DNA of 64,000 nt from Roseibacillus sp. (GTDB taxonomy: Bacteria; Verrucomicrobiota; Verrucomicrobiia; Verrucomicrobiales; Akkermansiaceae). Both the position numbers and the translations under genes were made by a program. A model generated the notes under the pieces. It was not told the DNA's origin, searched no databases, and saw nothing but the letters and a program-made list of their open reading frames with translations. The stretch covers positions 1-64,000 of the forward strand of contig JAPKFB010000016.1 in assembly GCA_028821775.1 (NCBI GenBank). Direction: 5' to 3'. This document shows positions 34,395-42,226 of the stretch, piece after piece (positions within the stretch are counted from its first letter, which is position 1; every line of letters begins with the position of its first letter).

Positions 34395-36221
34395 TCAAGG
34401 AGTCAGGCTCAGGGCCATCCGATGAATGGTATTGTGAATTTCTTTGAGCATTGTATCCGAGTCGTCAAGGCGGCGTGGGATGTCGTGCCCGATCCACACG
34501 CAAATGGCGTGCTTGGAACCGAATGAAACGCCCCAAAGGTCTGTTTTTGCAGGGCTTGTCCCGGTGAGGAGACGCGGCTCGCCACCGGGAAACTGCATGG
34601 CGAGAGCCGCTTTGGTCGAGCGCGGAGCGAACATGGGCTTCATCGTGGGTTTAATCTCAAAAAGCAAGTTGAGATTTGCGTCCCGAAGGTCCTTGAGAAA
34701 GTGAGTGCGGGGGCGATTCCCGCCGCCGGTCAGGGTGGCGACCGCGGTGACCACCTCCAGAGGAGTGGCACTCACCCCGCCGCGGAACAAGTCGTCGCCC
34801 TCAGCAAATGGTCCTTCAAGGCCCAGGCGCTTGGAGAGTTTGACCAGGTCATGGTGCCCAATCTCACGGCCCGTGCGGAGGGGATGGTCGAGTTTTGGCG
34901 GCACGCCCCGCTCAGCGGCGGCGGCGTAGATGAAGGGTGTGAAGACGGTTCCCAGGTCCCGTCGGGCGTCGAGGGCACGGTTGAATGATGTGCTCTCGGT
35001 GGACCGGCCACCGACGATGCCGCGGATGCCTCCGGTGCGCGCGTTGATGCAGATGGCCGCAATCTGAGGTTCTCCCGGGATTAGCTTGAGCAGATCGACA
35101 ATTTCATCTTCGAGGAGGGATTGGATGTCGGCGTGGATGGTGCTGCGCAGGCGGAGGCCGCCGTCCCGAATTTCTCGAGAGGCGATCAGTTCCTCAAAGT
35201 GGCGTCTCACGGCCTGTAGGGCGGCTTTACCCTTGGGAGCCTTCTCCCCGGTTCGCAAGGCCAGGTTGCTCTCCTTGATCGCTTCGGCCTCCCCTTGGGG
35301 AAGAAATCCTTCCACCACCATTCGGGCGAGAACCTCATTGCGCTGTTTGAGCGCTCCGTCAAGGTTGCGTAGCGGGGAACAGGCGTGGGGGGCGCGGATG
35401 ATTCCCACCAAGAGCGCGCATTGGTGGACGTTGAGTTCAGCCGCGCTCACTCCAAAGTAACGCCGGGCCGCTTCCTCCAATCCATGACATCCCGATCCGA
35501 AATAGATCCGGTTGACGTAAGCAGTGAGAATATCGTCCTTGACGAAGTCTTTCTCAATACGCAGGGCGAGTGCGATCTCGATGAGTTTTCGATGGAGGCT
35601 TTTCTCGCGCAAGTCAAAGCTGTTGCGAGCAAGCTGCATGGTCAGGGTGGACGCCCCCTGAGTAAAGGAGAGGTCGCTGGCATTGCGGGCCGTGGCCCGA
35701 AACAAGCCCAACAAATCCACTCCATGATGATCGAAGAAGCGTTTGTCCTCGCGGGCTTGCAGGGCTTTCACGAAGAAGTCGGGAATCTCTGAGCGAGTGA
35801 TCAGGCGTCGGCTTTCTCCGTGCAAGGTGGCAAGTTCCTGGCCGCGCATATCAAAGATGATGGAGCGCTCAGGCATGGTTGTGATCTCTTTCACGTCGTA
35901 GCGGAACGAGAGCACGAGGTAGTACAGGGAGACCGTGAGGAGAAGGAAGAAGCCTATCACTGCCCCACGGAATGCGATCCGAATCACTCGTCGGAGGGGA
36001 GCGGGCATCCAATCGGGAAGCCGCGATTCGCGCCGGGCGGGTTTCCAGTTGGGATCGAGTTCGGGGTCCTCGAGAAATTTTTGTTCGAGGTCCTCTTCAA
36101 ATTCGCAGTCCGAAGCAGGGGGGGACTGATCACTCCAATCCCGCACGCGACGGTTTCTCCGAGTTGGTGAATGACGGGCCACTGTTATACTTGGGGGCTG
36201 GCTACTCCACTGGAAACGCAC
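34395..36221 (-). CDS. Class A PBP-like glycosyltransferase with degenerate transpeptidase domain
   Basis: 608 residues: acidic cytoplasmic N terminus, one membrane helix (about 80-105), then a GT51 peptidoglycan glycosyltransferase domain with intact catalytic motif AREDKRFFDHHG (Glu158) and QGASTLTMQLARN. The C-terminal penicillin-binding domain is abnormal. Where the active site SxxK should be (GSxFKP) it reads G-T425-V-F-T428-P. No SxN motif is visible, the KTGT box reads L552-T-G-T, and the domain is shortened. It should polymerise glycan strands but not cross-link them (inference). It overlaps the 3' end of the neighbouring, intact PBP gene by 20 bases, so both are made from one mRNA. 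Confidence 0.88.
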   Translation of the reverse strand: MRFQWSSQPPSITVARHSPTRRNRRVRDWSDQSPPASDCEFEEDLEQKFLEDPELDPNWKPARRESRLPDWMPAPLRRVIRIAFRGAVIGFFLLLTVSLYYLVLSFRYDVKEITTMPERSIIFDMRGQELATLHGESRRLITRSEIPDFFVKALQAREDKRFFDHHGVDLLGLFRATARNASDLSFTQGASTLTMQLARNSFDLREKSLHRKLIEIALALRIEKDFVKDDILTAYVNRIYFGSGCHGLEEAARRYFGVSAAELNVHQCALLVGIIRAPHACSPLRNLDGALKQRNEVLARMVVEGFLPQGEAEAIKESNLALRTGEKAPKGKAALQAVRRHFEELIASREIRDGGLRLRSTIHADIQSLLEDEIVDLLKLIPGEPQIAAICINARTGGIRGIVGGRSTESTSFNRALDARRDLGTVFTPFIYAAAAERGVPPKLDHPLRTGREIGHHDLVKLSKRLGLEGPFAEGDDLFRGGVSATPLEVVTAVATLTGGGNRPRTHFLKDLRDANLNLLFEIKPTMKPMFAPRSTKAALAMQFPGGEPRLLTGTSPAKTDLWGVSFGSKHAICVWIGHDIPRRLDDSDTMLKEIHNTIHRMALSLTP

Positions 36222-38553
36222 GCTGCGGCTCCGGAATGATTTGAGCTCGTCCTGGGATTGGGGTGGGAGCGTCGGCGGGGAGAGCTCTCAAGGGATGGGT
36301 GGGACAGAAATCATTGGAGGCGGGGGCGAGATCCGTAGGAACCTGATCATTGTAAGCGGCCTTGGCGTGTTCGCAACCGGAGGTGGCGCGTTTGCCGGAA
36401 TAGTGGCAGAGGCGACGGGCTACGAGTTCGACCGGCGAAGACATCTCCGCAAAGCGATAGCGCCCGAGTCGATCGGCGGTCTTCATCACTTTCACCCAGA
36501 TGGGCAGGGCGAGTTCCGAGCCGTAGCCGCGCTTGATGATGGGTTTCGGTTGGTCCAGGCCGACCCAGACGGCGCAGGTGAGAGTGGAGGCGTAGCCCAC
36601 AAACCACGCATCCTGATAGTCGTCCGTGGTCCCGGTTTTCCCTCCTGCGGGCGGCTGGAAACCATGGGTTCTTCGCATCGAGGAAGCGGTGCCAGACTTG
36701 GTGGCCTCCTGCAAGAGAGTCGAAACTGTCCACGCTGCACCCTTCCTCGCTGCCCGGTATCCGATCGGCTTGTGCTCGTAGAGGATCTTGCCATCACGAT
36801 TAAGGATTTTACTGACGAAGTGTGGGCCATAGCGAGTGCCTCCATTCGGGAAGATGGTATAGGCACTCGCAACCTGTTCCGGGGTCGCTTCCCATGCGCC
36901 CAGGTAAGCGGAGGCTTTTCTGGGCATCTTCAGCGCAAAGGCCTGATGCGCGACATCATGCACGTTGTCCATACCCGCGAAGTTGCCGATGCGCACCGAG
37001 GAGGTGTTGCGGGATTTCACGAGCGCATCCTTCGTGCTCACGAGTTTGTAGTATTTCCCGTCGGAGTTTGCCGGGTCCCAATTCTTGGGTGCGAACTTGA
37101 TCTGTCCCGGCTTGATGTGATCGTCCTCGATCCAAGTGTATGGACGCAGGCCGCGATCAAAGGCCGCCATGAAGACAAATGGTTTGAACACGGAGCCCAT
37201 TTGGCGCCTCGCGTGGAGGGCTCGATTGAATTTCGATTCATCGGCGTCACGCCCTCCCACGATGGTCCGGATGGCGCCGGTGCGATTTTCCACCACCACG
37301 ATGGCACCCTGCAGGTAGTCCGGGACCCCTCGTTGCATCGCGGGTTTCGACTGCCAATGAGTTCGCGTATTGTGGAGGTAGCCCGGGCGACGTTCGATTT
37401 CATTGAGCTTGGAATTGAGATGGCGTCCGGCGGCTTCCTGCAGGTCCTTGTCGATCGTGGTGATGATCTGGAGGCCTCCCTGCTTGATGTCTTTCTTCTC
37501 GATGAATCGTTCAAGGTCTCGGCGAATGGCATCCATTGCATAGCTTCCATGGATGATGCGCCGACCCTTGGGTCGGATGTGCAAGGGCTCCGCCTTTGCT
37601 TTCGCCGCCTGCGCTTTGGTGATGAATTCGTAGCGCACCATCGAGTCGAGGGTGTCATCCCGTTCCTTTTTGGTGCTCTCCAAATCGTCAAAGGGGGAGA
37701 AGGCGTTCGGGGCACGAATGATGCCTGCCAACATGGCGCCTTCCGAGAGGGTAAGATCCTTGGCGGATTTTTCGAGGTAGGCACGGGAAGCCGCTTCCAC
37801 TCCGTGAATTGATCCGCCCCAGAAGATGAGGTTCATGTAGTGCTGAAGAATCTCATCCTTGTCGTAGTGGGCCTCGATGCGGAGAGCCAAGGCAATCTCA
37901 AGGAACTTGCGGTCGAGTTCGATCCACTTGGATCCGCGGGTCGGGAGATGGTAGGCGTTTCGCGCCAGTTGCATGGTCAGGGTGGAGGCTCCCTGAGCCA
38001 TGTGTTTGCGCTTGATGTTCTGCACCACCGCGCGGGCCACACCGCGGAGGTCGATTCCGAAGTGCTTCATGAAGTTTTTGTCCTCCCGTGCGAGGAGGGC
38101 CAGTTGAAAGTTTGGGGACACCTCGTTGAGATTGACGATGTATCGGTGCGCGCCGTGGAGTCGTCCGAGTTCCTTCTTGTTGCGATCGAAGATGATCGAC
38201 CGTTCAGGCATCTCTCCTACCCGGGCAAGATCGAACTTCAGGGAGCGCGTGAAGTAGAAGCTTCCCCCGAGAATGAGAACGATCAATCCAAGGCAGCCCA
38301 AGTGGCCAAAGACGCGGGTGGGAACACGGGCGAATGTGGGCCAGCTCCGGCTGATTCGATTGACGAGCAGGAAGGGCCAGAAAACGAGAATGAAGAGGGG
38401 ACTGTGTTTGGTCCCGGCGGCCTTGTTGTCTTTTGATTTGCGGGTTGTCTTAGGCTGTGCAGATCTTTGGCGGGCGCGTTTCCGGGGCGCAGCCTTGCGA
38501 GAGGATGGCGATCGTCGGCGGGGAGTAGATTTTCTAGGGCGGCGGGTGGCCAT
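36202..38553 (-). CDS. Bifunctional class A penicillin-binding protein (PBP1A-like)
   Basis: 783 residues. A very basic N-terminal tail (Arg/Lys/Ser-rich, about 45 residues) is followed by one membrane helix near residue 90. The GT51 domain has LAREDKNFMKHFG and QGASTLTMQLARN. The transpeptidase domain has the active site G-S-V-F-K-P, SRN (SxN motif) and KTGTTDDYQDAWFVGY. It polymerises and cross-links peptidoglycan at the outer face of the inner membrane. It is the first gene of a two-gene PBP operon with the degenerate paralogue. It is divergent from the HtrA-like gene at 38694. Confidence 0.94.
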   Translation of the reverse strand: MATRRPRKSTPRRRSPSSRKAAPRKRARQRSAQPKTTRKSKDNKAAGTKHSPLFILVFWPFLLVNRISRSWPTFARVPTRVFGHLGCLGLIVLILGGSFYFTRSLKFDLARVGEMPERSIIFDRNKKELGRLHGAHRYIVNLNEVSPNFQLALLAREDKNFMKHFGIDLRGVARAVVQNIKRKHMAQGASTLTMQLARNAYHLPTRGSKWIELDRKFLEIALALRIEAHYDKDEILQHYMNLIFWGGSIHGVEAASRAYLEKSAKDLTLSEGAMLAGIIRAPNAFSPFDDLESTKKERDDTLDSMVRYEFITKAQAAKAKAEPLHIRPKGRRIIHGSYAMDAIRRDLERFIEKKDIKQGGLQIITTIDKDLQEAAGRHLNSKLNEIERRPGYLHNTRTHWQSKPAMQRGVPDYLQGAIVVVENRTGAIRTIVGGRDADESKFNRALHARRQMGSVFKPFVFMAAFDRGLRPYTWIEDDHIKPGQIKFAPKNWDPANSDGKYYKLVSTKDALVKSRNTSSVRIGNFAGMDNVHDVAHQAFALKMPRKASAYLGAWEATPEQVASAYTIFPNGGTRYGPHFVSKILNRDGKILYEHKPIGYRAARKGAAWTVSTLLQEATKSGTASSMRRTHGFQPPAGGKTGTTDDYQDAWFVGYASTLTCAVWVGLDQPKPIIKRGYGSELALPIWVKVMKTADRLGRYRFAEMSSPVELVARRLCHYSGKRATSGCEHAKAAYNDQVPTDLAPASNDFCPTHPLRALPADAPTPIPGRAQIIPEPQRAFPVE

Positions 38554-38657
38554 ACAAGGAAATCAGAAGACCCGGCAAAGGGTCTTGCTGGTCAGGGAAT
38601 ACGCGGTCTCTTACAAGAAAAATGCCGAAGCTTTCCGAAAGACGAAAAGGACGACGG

Positions 38658-38685
38658 TTGACGCTTGGTGATGAGTAAGCATATT
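38658..38685 (+). promoter_or_regulatory. Candidate promoter of the HtrA-like gene, nearly leaderless
   Basis: TTGACG (38658-38663) and CATATT (38680-38685) are spaced by 16 bases. A transcript starting about seven bases after the second box would begin almost at the ATG at 38694, which has no Shine-Dalgarno sequence in front of it. Sequence-only prediction. Confidence 0.35.
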
Positions 38686-38693
38686 TCACCTCG

Positions 38694-39698
38694 ATGAGAG
38701 TAGCAAGTATTCGACCCGCAATTGCTGGATTTCTCGCATTTTCCGGTTCTTTTCTGGCCGAGCTCGATGCGCAAATTCCGGTAGAAAGCCTGAAACAGCT
38801 CCGGGTCTTGGAGGGCCAGGTGATGGATGTGGTTGAGGCCGCCTTGCCTGCAACGATTTCGTTGTTTTCAGAGAAGTCCGAGTCCTCTGGGAGTGGCGTA
38901 ATTATTTCCCGTGACGGATTGATCCTTACGGCAGGACATGTTGTGGAAGGGCTCGAGGATATCACGGTGGTCTTTCCCGATGGCAAGCAAGCCCGCGCGG
39001 ATGTGCTGGGGGCCAACTTGTCCAAGGATTCGGCGATGGCCAAGCTGCAGAAACCTGGTCCCTGGCCCTTTGTCGAAATGGGTGATTCCAAGTCGGTGGC
39101 CGTGGGAGATTTTGTGGTCGCCCTTGGACATGCCGGCGGCTACGACCCCCTTCGGACTCCCCCGGTGCGCTTTGGCCGAGTGGTCGGGATCAATCCGCTC
39201 GGATTCATTGGAACCGATTGCACGCTCATTGGCGGGGATTCCGGGGGGCCGCTCTTTGACATGGAGGGCAAACTGATCGGCATTCATTCTTCGATCGGGG
39301 CGAGCCTGATGTCCAATAATCACACCGGGGTCAACAACTTCAAGGCGGATTGGGTTCGGCTCGAGAAGGGGGATACCTGGGGGAAGCTCACCATGAACCC
39401 GCTCAAGAATCCCGATCGTCCCGTCATTGGGTTCGACGTCTCGGGAGCGGTCCTTGGGGGAGTGAGGCTGGGGAAGGTGTTCGCCGATTCGCCGGCGGCA
39501 GTGGCAGGCATGCGCACCGGGGATGTCCTCAAGGCCATCGATGGGAAGTCCGTGAGCAGCCTACGCGAGTTGCAGGGTATTCTGGCGGAACGAGAACCCG
39601 GGGATGAAGTGGAACTGACCTTCAGCCATCGGGGAGAGCCTCGGACCCGCAAATTGAAGCTGGCCCGCTTGGCCGATGTGGTGCCCAACCAACAGTAA
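38694..39698 (+). CDS. Trypsin-like serine protease with PDZ domain (HtrA/Deg-like)
   Basis: 334 residues with an N-terminal signal sequence. The catalytic triad is intact: His82 in LTAGHVV, Asp112 in SKDSAMAKL, and Ser183 in GGDSGGPLF. One C-terminal PDZ domain (about residues 240-325) contains LGKVFADSPAAVAGMRTGDVLKAIDG. It would act in the periplasm in protein quality control or regulated proteolysis. It is followed after five bases by a degenerate HtrA-like paralogue, and the two should be co-expressed. Confidence 0.9.
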   Translation: MRVASIRPAIAGFLAFSGSFLAELDAQIPVESLKQLRVLEGQVMDVVEAALPATISLFSEKSESSGSGVIISRDGLILTAGHVVEGLEDITVVFPDGKQARADVLGANLSKDSAMAKLQKPGPWPFVEMGDSKSVAVGDFVVALGHAGGYDPLRTPPVRFGRVVGINPLGFIGTDCTLIGGDSGGPLFDMEGKLIGIHSSIGASLMSNNHTGVNNFKADWVRLEKGDTWGKLTMNPLKNPDRPVIGFDVSGAVLGGVRLGKVFADSPAAVAGMRTGDVLKAIDGKSVSSLRELQGILAEREPGDEVELTFSHRGEPRTRKLKLARLADVVPNQQ

Positions 39699-39703
39699 GC
39701 ACC

Positions 39704-40876
39704 ATGACCAAGTCCACGATGAAGTTTTCAATCACAATTCTGGGAGTTTCCCTGGTCGCTTTTCCCCTGGCGTCGGCTCAAATTGCGGATCTCCCTTCCA
39801 AGGATCGCGCCAAGCTCAACGATCAGGCGGGTCAACTATTTGAAGCGCTCGTTCCGGCCATCGCCAAGGTGTCGCATGGGATGGTGGAAGTGCGGGTGTG
39901 GCGCAAGCGGGTTGGTTTTGGGACGGTGGTCGAGGTCGAGAAAGTGCTCGCCAAGTGGAGCGAAGTGCGGCGCGATGTGCGCAGCCTGACGTGTCGGTCC
40001 GGAGACGGGACGATGCTTCCCGCGACGGTGGTGGGAATTTACCGCGATGCCGATCTCGCGGTCCTCAAGGTGAAAGGTCTCCAGGCCAAGCCGCTTGCAC
40101 TTAATCATGAGAACACCTTAAAACTGGGAAGTTTCCTTGCGCTCGCCCGACCCGATTCCGAAGCGGCGGCCATGGGAGTGGTGAGCGTGCTTCCTCGAAA
40201 TTTGCGGGAGACTGATCGTGCCTTTCTTGGAATTCTGATGGACCTCGAGTTCGCCGGCCCCGGGGTGAAGATTCGTCAGGTTCGACCCGATACCGGTGCG
40301 GAAGTCTCCGGGCTGATGGGCGGAGATGTCATCCTGAAAGTGAAAGACCGTCCAGTGAACGGAAGCTTCGAGTTGAGTGCCTTCCTCCAGAGGCTCAAGC
40401 CCGGTGAGAAGATCACGATCTCCTATCGCCGTGGGAAGGTGAAGAAGGAGACCGAAGTGGAACTGGGTGGGCGCCCGGTTTCGAGTCGCATCCCCTACAG
40501 CCGCATGGAGCGTATGAACAACATGGGCGGACATCGGTACAGCGATGTGAAGGAGGGTTTTCGCGATGTCATCCAGTCCGACATGCAAATTGATCCTGAA
40601 GATTGCGGTGCGCCCGTTGTAGACCTTCAGGGCCGCCTGGTCGGGATCGCGGTGGCCCGCGCCGGGCGCATCAAGACTTTCATCATTCCGACCGTCTCGA
40701 TCCGGAATCTTCTCACGTCTGAGCCCGCCAAGCTGCGCGTCGGCGAACTTGCAGGCCGGGCCCAACCTGTCGAACGCGAGGCCAACAATGATCCCGAAGG
40801 CCCCTTCGATGTGATGCGCCGGAAGATGGAAGAGATGCAGCGGCTCATGCAGGAGATTGAGGAAATGGAGAAGTAA
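39704..40876 (+). CDS. Degenerate HtrA-like protein, probable pseudo-protease
   Basis: 390 residues, signal peptide (KFSITILGVSLVAFPLASA). It keeps the trypsin-fold landmarks ATVVGIYRDADLAVLKV (the Asp strand). The histidine motif region reads LAKWSEV instead of LTAGHVV, and the nucleophile motif reads D-C301-G-A-P-V-V-D instead of GxSGGP. A PDZ-like segment (about residues 180-255, with VRPDTGAEVSGLMGGDVILKVKDRPV) lies between the two halves rather than at the C terminus. The C-terminal 25 residues form a Met/Glu-rich helix. Similar TKASEL/CGGP-type proteins exist in this phylum. It is likely a non-catalytic partner or regulator of the upstream protease (inference). Confidence 0.75.
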   Translation: MTKSTMKFSITILGVSLVAFPLASAQIADLPSKDRAKLNDQAGQLFEALVPAIAKVSHGMVEVRVWRKRVGFGTVVEVEKVLAKWSEVRRDVRSLTCRSGDGTMLPATVVGIYRDADLAVLKVKGLQAKPLALNHENTLKLGSFLALARPDSEAAAMGVVSVLPRNLRETDRAFLGILMDLEFAGPGVKIRQVRPDTGAEVSGLMGGDVILKVKDRPVNGSFELSAFLQRLKPGEKITISYRRGKVKKETEVELGGRPVSSRIPYSRMERMNNMGGHRYSDVKEGFRDVIQSDMQIDPEDCGAPVVDLQGRLVGIAVARAGRIKTFIIPTVSIRNLLTSEPAKLRVGELAGRAQPVEREANNDPEGPFDVMRRKMEEMQRLMQEIEEMEK

Positions 40877-41060
40877 GAGGGAGGCCACGAGAGGCCTCGC
40901 GGGACCTGACGCCCGCTGCATTGATCCTTGTAATACGGTCCAGAAGTTGGAGGCTGCGTGAAGCTTGGCTCTTCGGATTGGCGGGAAACCGAAGGATCCG
41001 ACCCGCTCCAGATCTTCCCTTGGTGTCGTCAAGAGAACCCAAGCGGAGCCTGACTCTCCA

Positions 41061-42047
41061 ATGGAATACCTACCGCGTCCCGCCCTCCCATTGCCCATGA
41101 AGTGGGAACTTCTGGTCTATACCCTCGCGGCGTTGGCCCTGATTGCGCATGCCTCGGCCGAGGAGTTCAACCCTCGCCAAGTGGTCAAGGCCTTCGACGC
41201 GATCACAAGCCCGGAAATTGTTTCCGCCGAGCAGGGGGCAAAATTTGTGCGCGACGATGAGCTGATTCTGGGGGTTGTCCTTGGCAAGGAGGCACGGGCC
41301 TATCCCATCAACATGCTCACCAATCCCACCCGTGAGATCATCAACGACAAGTTGGGCGGGCGTGCCATCGCGGCGACGTGGTGACACCTCTGTTTCAATG
41401 GCATCGTGTATGCCAGGACGGTTAAGAATCAGGAGCTGAACTTTCATGTTTCCGGGATGCTCTGGAAGCGCAGCCTGGTCATGCGGGATGTGGAAACCGG
41501 GTCGCTTTGGAGTCATCTTCTCGGGAAATCCATGCGCGGAAAACTGAAGGGCGCTGAGTTGGAGATTCTTGATGGAGTGATGACGACGTGGGGCGAGTGG
41601 AAGGGACGGCATCGCGAGACCACGGTCTTGGGAATGTCGCGAACGGCCAGACGATTCGATGAGCAGGTTTGGAGCAAGCCCGGGCGCTTTGTCTACGGTG
41701 TGCACCTGGGAGCGGGGACGCCCTCGCCGGCGGTCGCCCTCAAGAAGTTGCAAGCGGAGCGAGTTGTGAATGTGGAAGCCGCTGGGAAGAGGATCGTGGT
41801 GACCTGTTCGAAGTCGGGATCACCCGCGCAGGCTTTTGAATCTGCCATCGAAGGAACAGTCCTGAAATTCAGGGAGGGCCCGGAGAACATGATGGTGGAG
41901 GAGGCAACCGGTTCGAGTTGGAGCCTGACGGAAGGTCTCTGCTCCGAAGGTAAGATGAAAGGAAAGAGGCTGACCCGGCATTCCGGAACGATCTCCTATC
42001 GTGCGGCTTGGGTGAGGTTTTTCCCTGAGGGGAAGATCGTTGAGTAG
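41061..42047 (+). CDS. DUF3179 family protein with in-frame TGA at the CxxC motif: candidate selenoprotein
   Basis: One reading frame of 328 residues is interrupted only by TGA at 41382-41384 (codon 108). Before it: signal peptide (KWELLVYTLAALALIAHASA), then DELILGVVLGKEARAYPINML and IINDKLGGRAIAATW. After it: HLCFNGIVYAR, FHVSGMLWKRSLVMRD, GSLWSHLLGK. This is the DUF3179 consensus, where the TGA position is the first Cys of W-C-x-x-C. A hairpin suitable as a bacterial SECIS follows at 41399-41415, and selA lies at the window's right end. If TGA is read as selenocysteine the protein is full length with a UxxC redox-like motif; otherwise it is a nonsense-mutated pseudogene. The ATG at 41061 has GGAG 12 bases upstream; 41097 is an alternative start. 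Confidence 0.7.
41399..41415 (+). promoter_or_regulatory. Candidate bacterial SECIS hairpin downstream of the in-frame TGA
   Basis: TGGCAT (41399-41404) pairs perfectly with ATGCCA (41410-41415) around a 5-base loop, CGTGT. The stem begins 14 bases after the TGA, and the loop begins 20 bases after it with a G in its second position. Published bacterial SECIS rules ask for a short stem, a G among the first two loop bases and a loop about 16-37 bases from the UGA. The fit is good, but the rules are loose and a chance hairpin is possible. Confidence 0.5.
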
Positions 42048-42226
42048 CGAAGGTGGCCGCATGGTGACCGACTCAAAGTCGATGCGCTCCGAGGTGGAAG
42101 AAGTAGCGGGGGCGACCTCCCGGGATCGTCACGGATGTGGTCGTGGTGGAGCTCGGAGAGGGGGGCATGCAAAAAAGTGGGAGGAGAATTCCCTTCCGCT
42201 TTGGATTCCCTGTGAGCTCCGGGACT

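Noticed and set aside
36241-37812. 523-codon plus-strand frame opposite the intact PBP
   Set aside because: Antisense of a clear class A PBP; composition and lack of motifs indicate a shadow frame.
41382-41384. The TGA as evidence of a frameshift
   Set aside because: Both sides of the TGA are in the same frame and match the family continuously, so no insertion or deletion is involved; only nonsense mutation or recoding remain.
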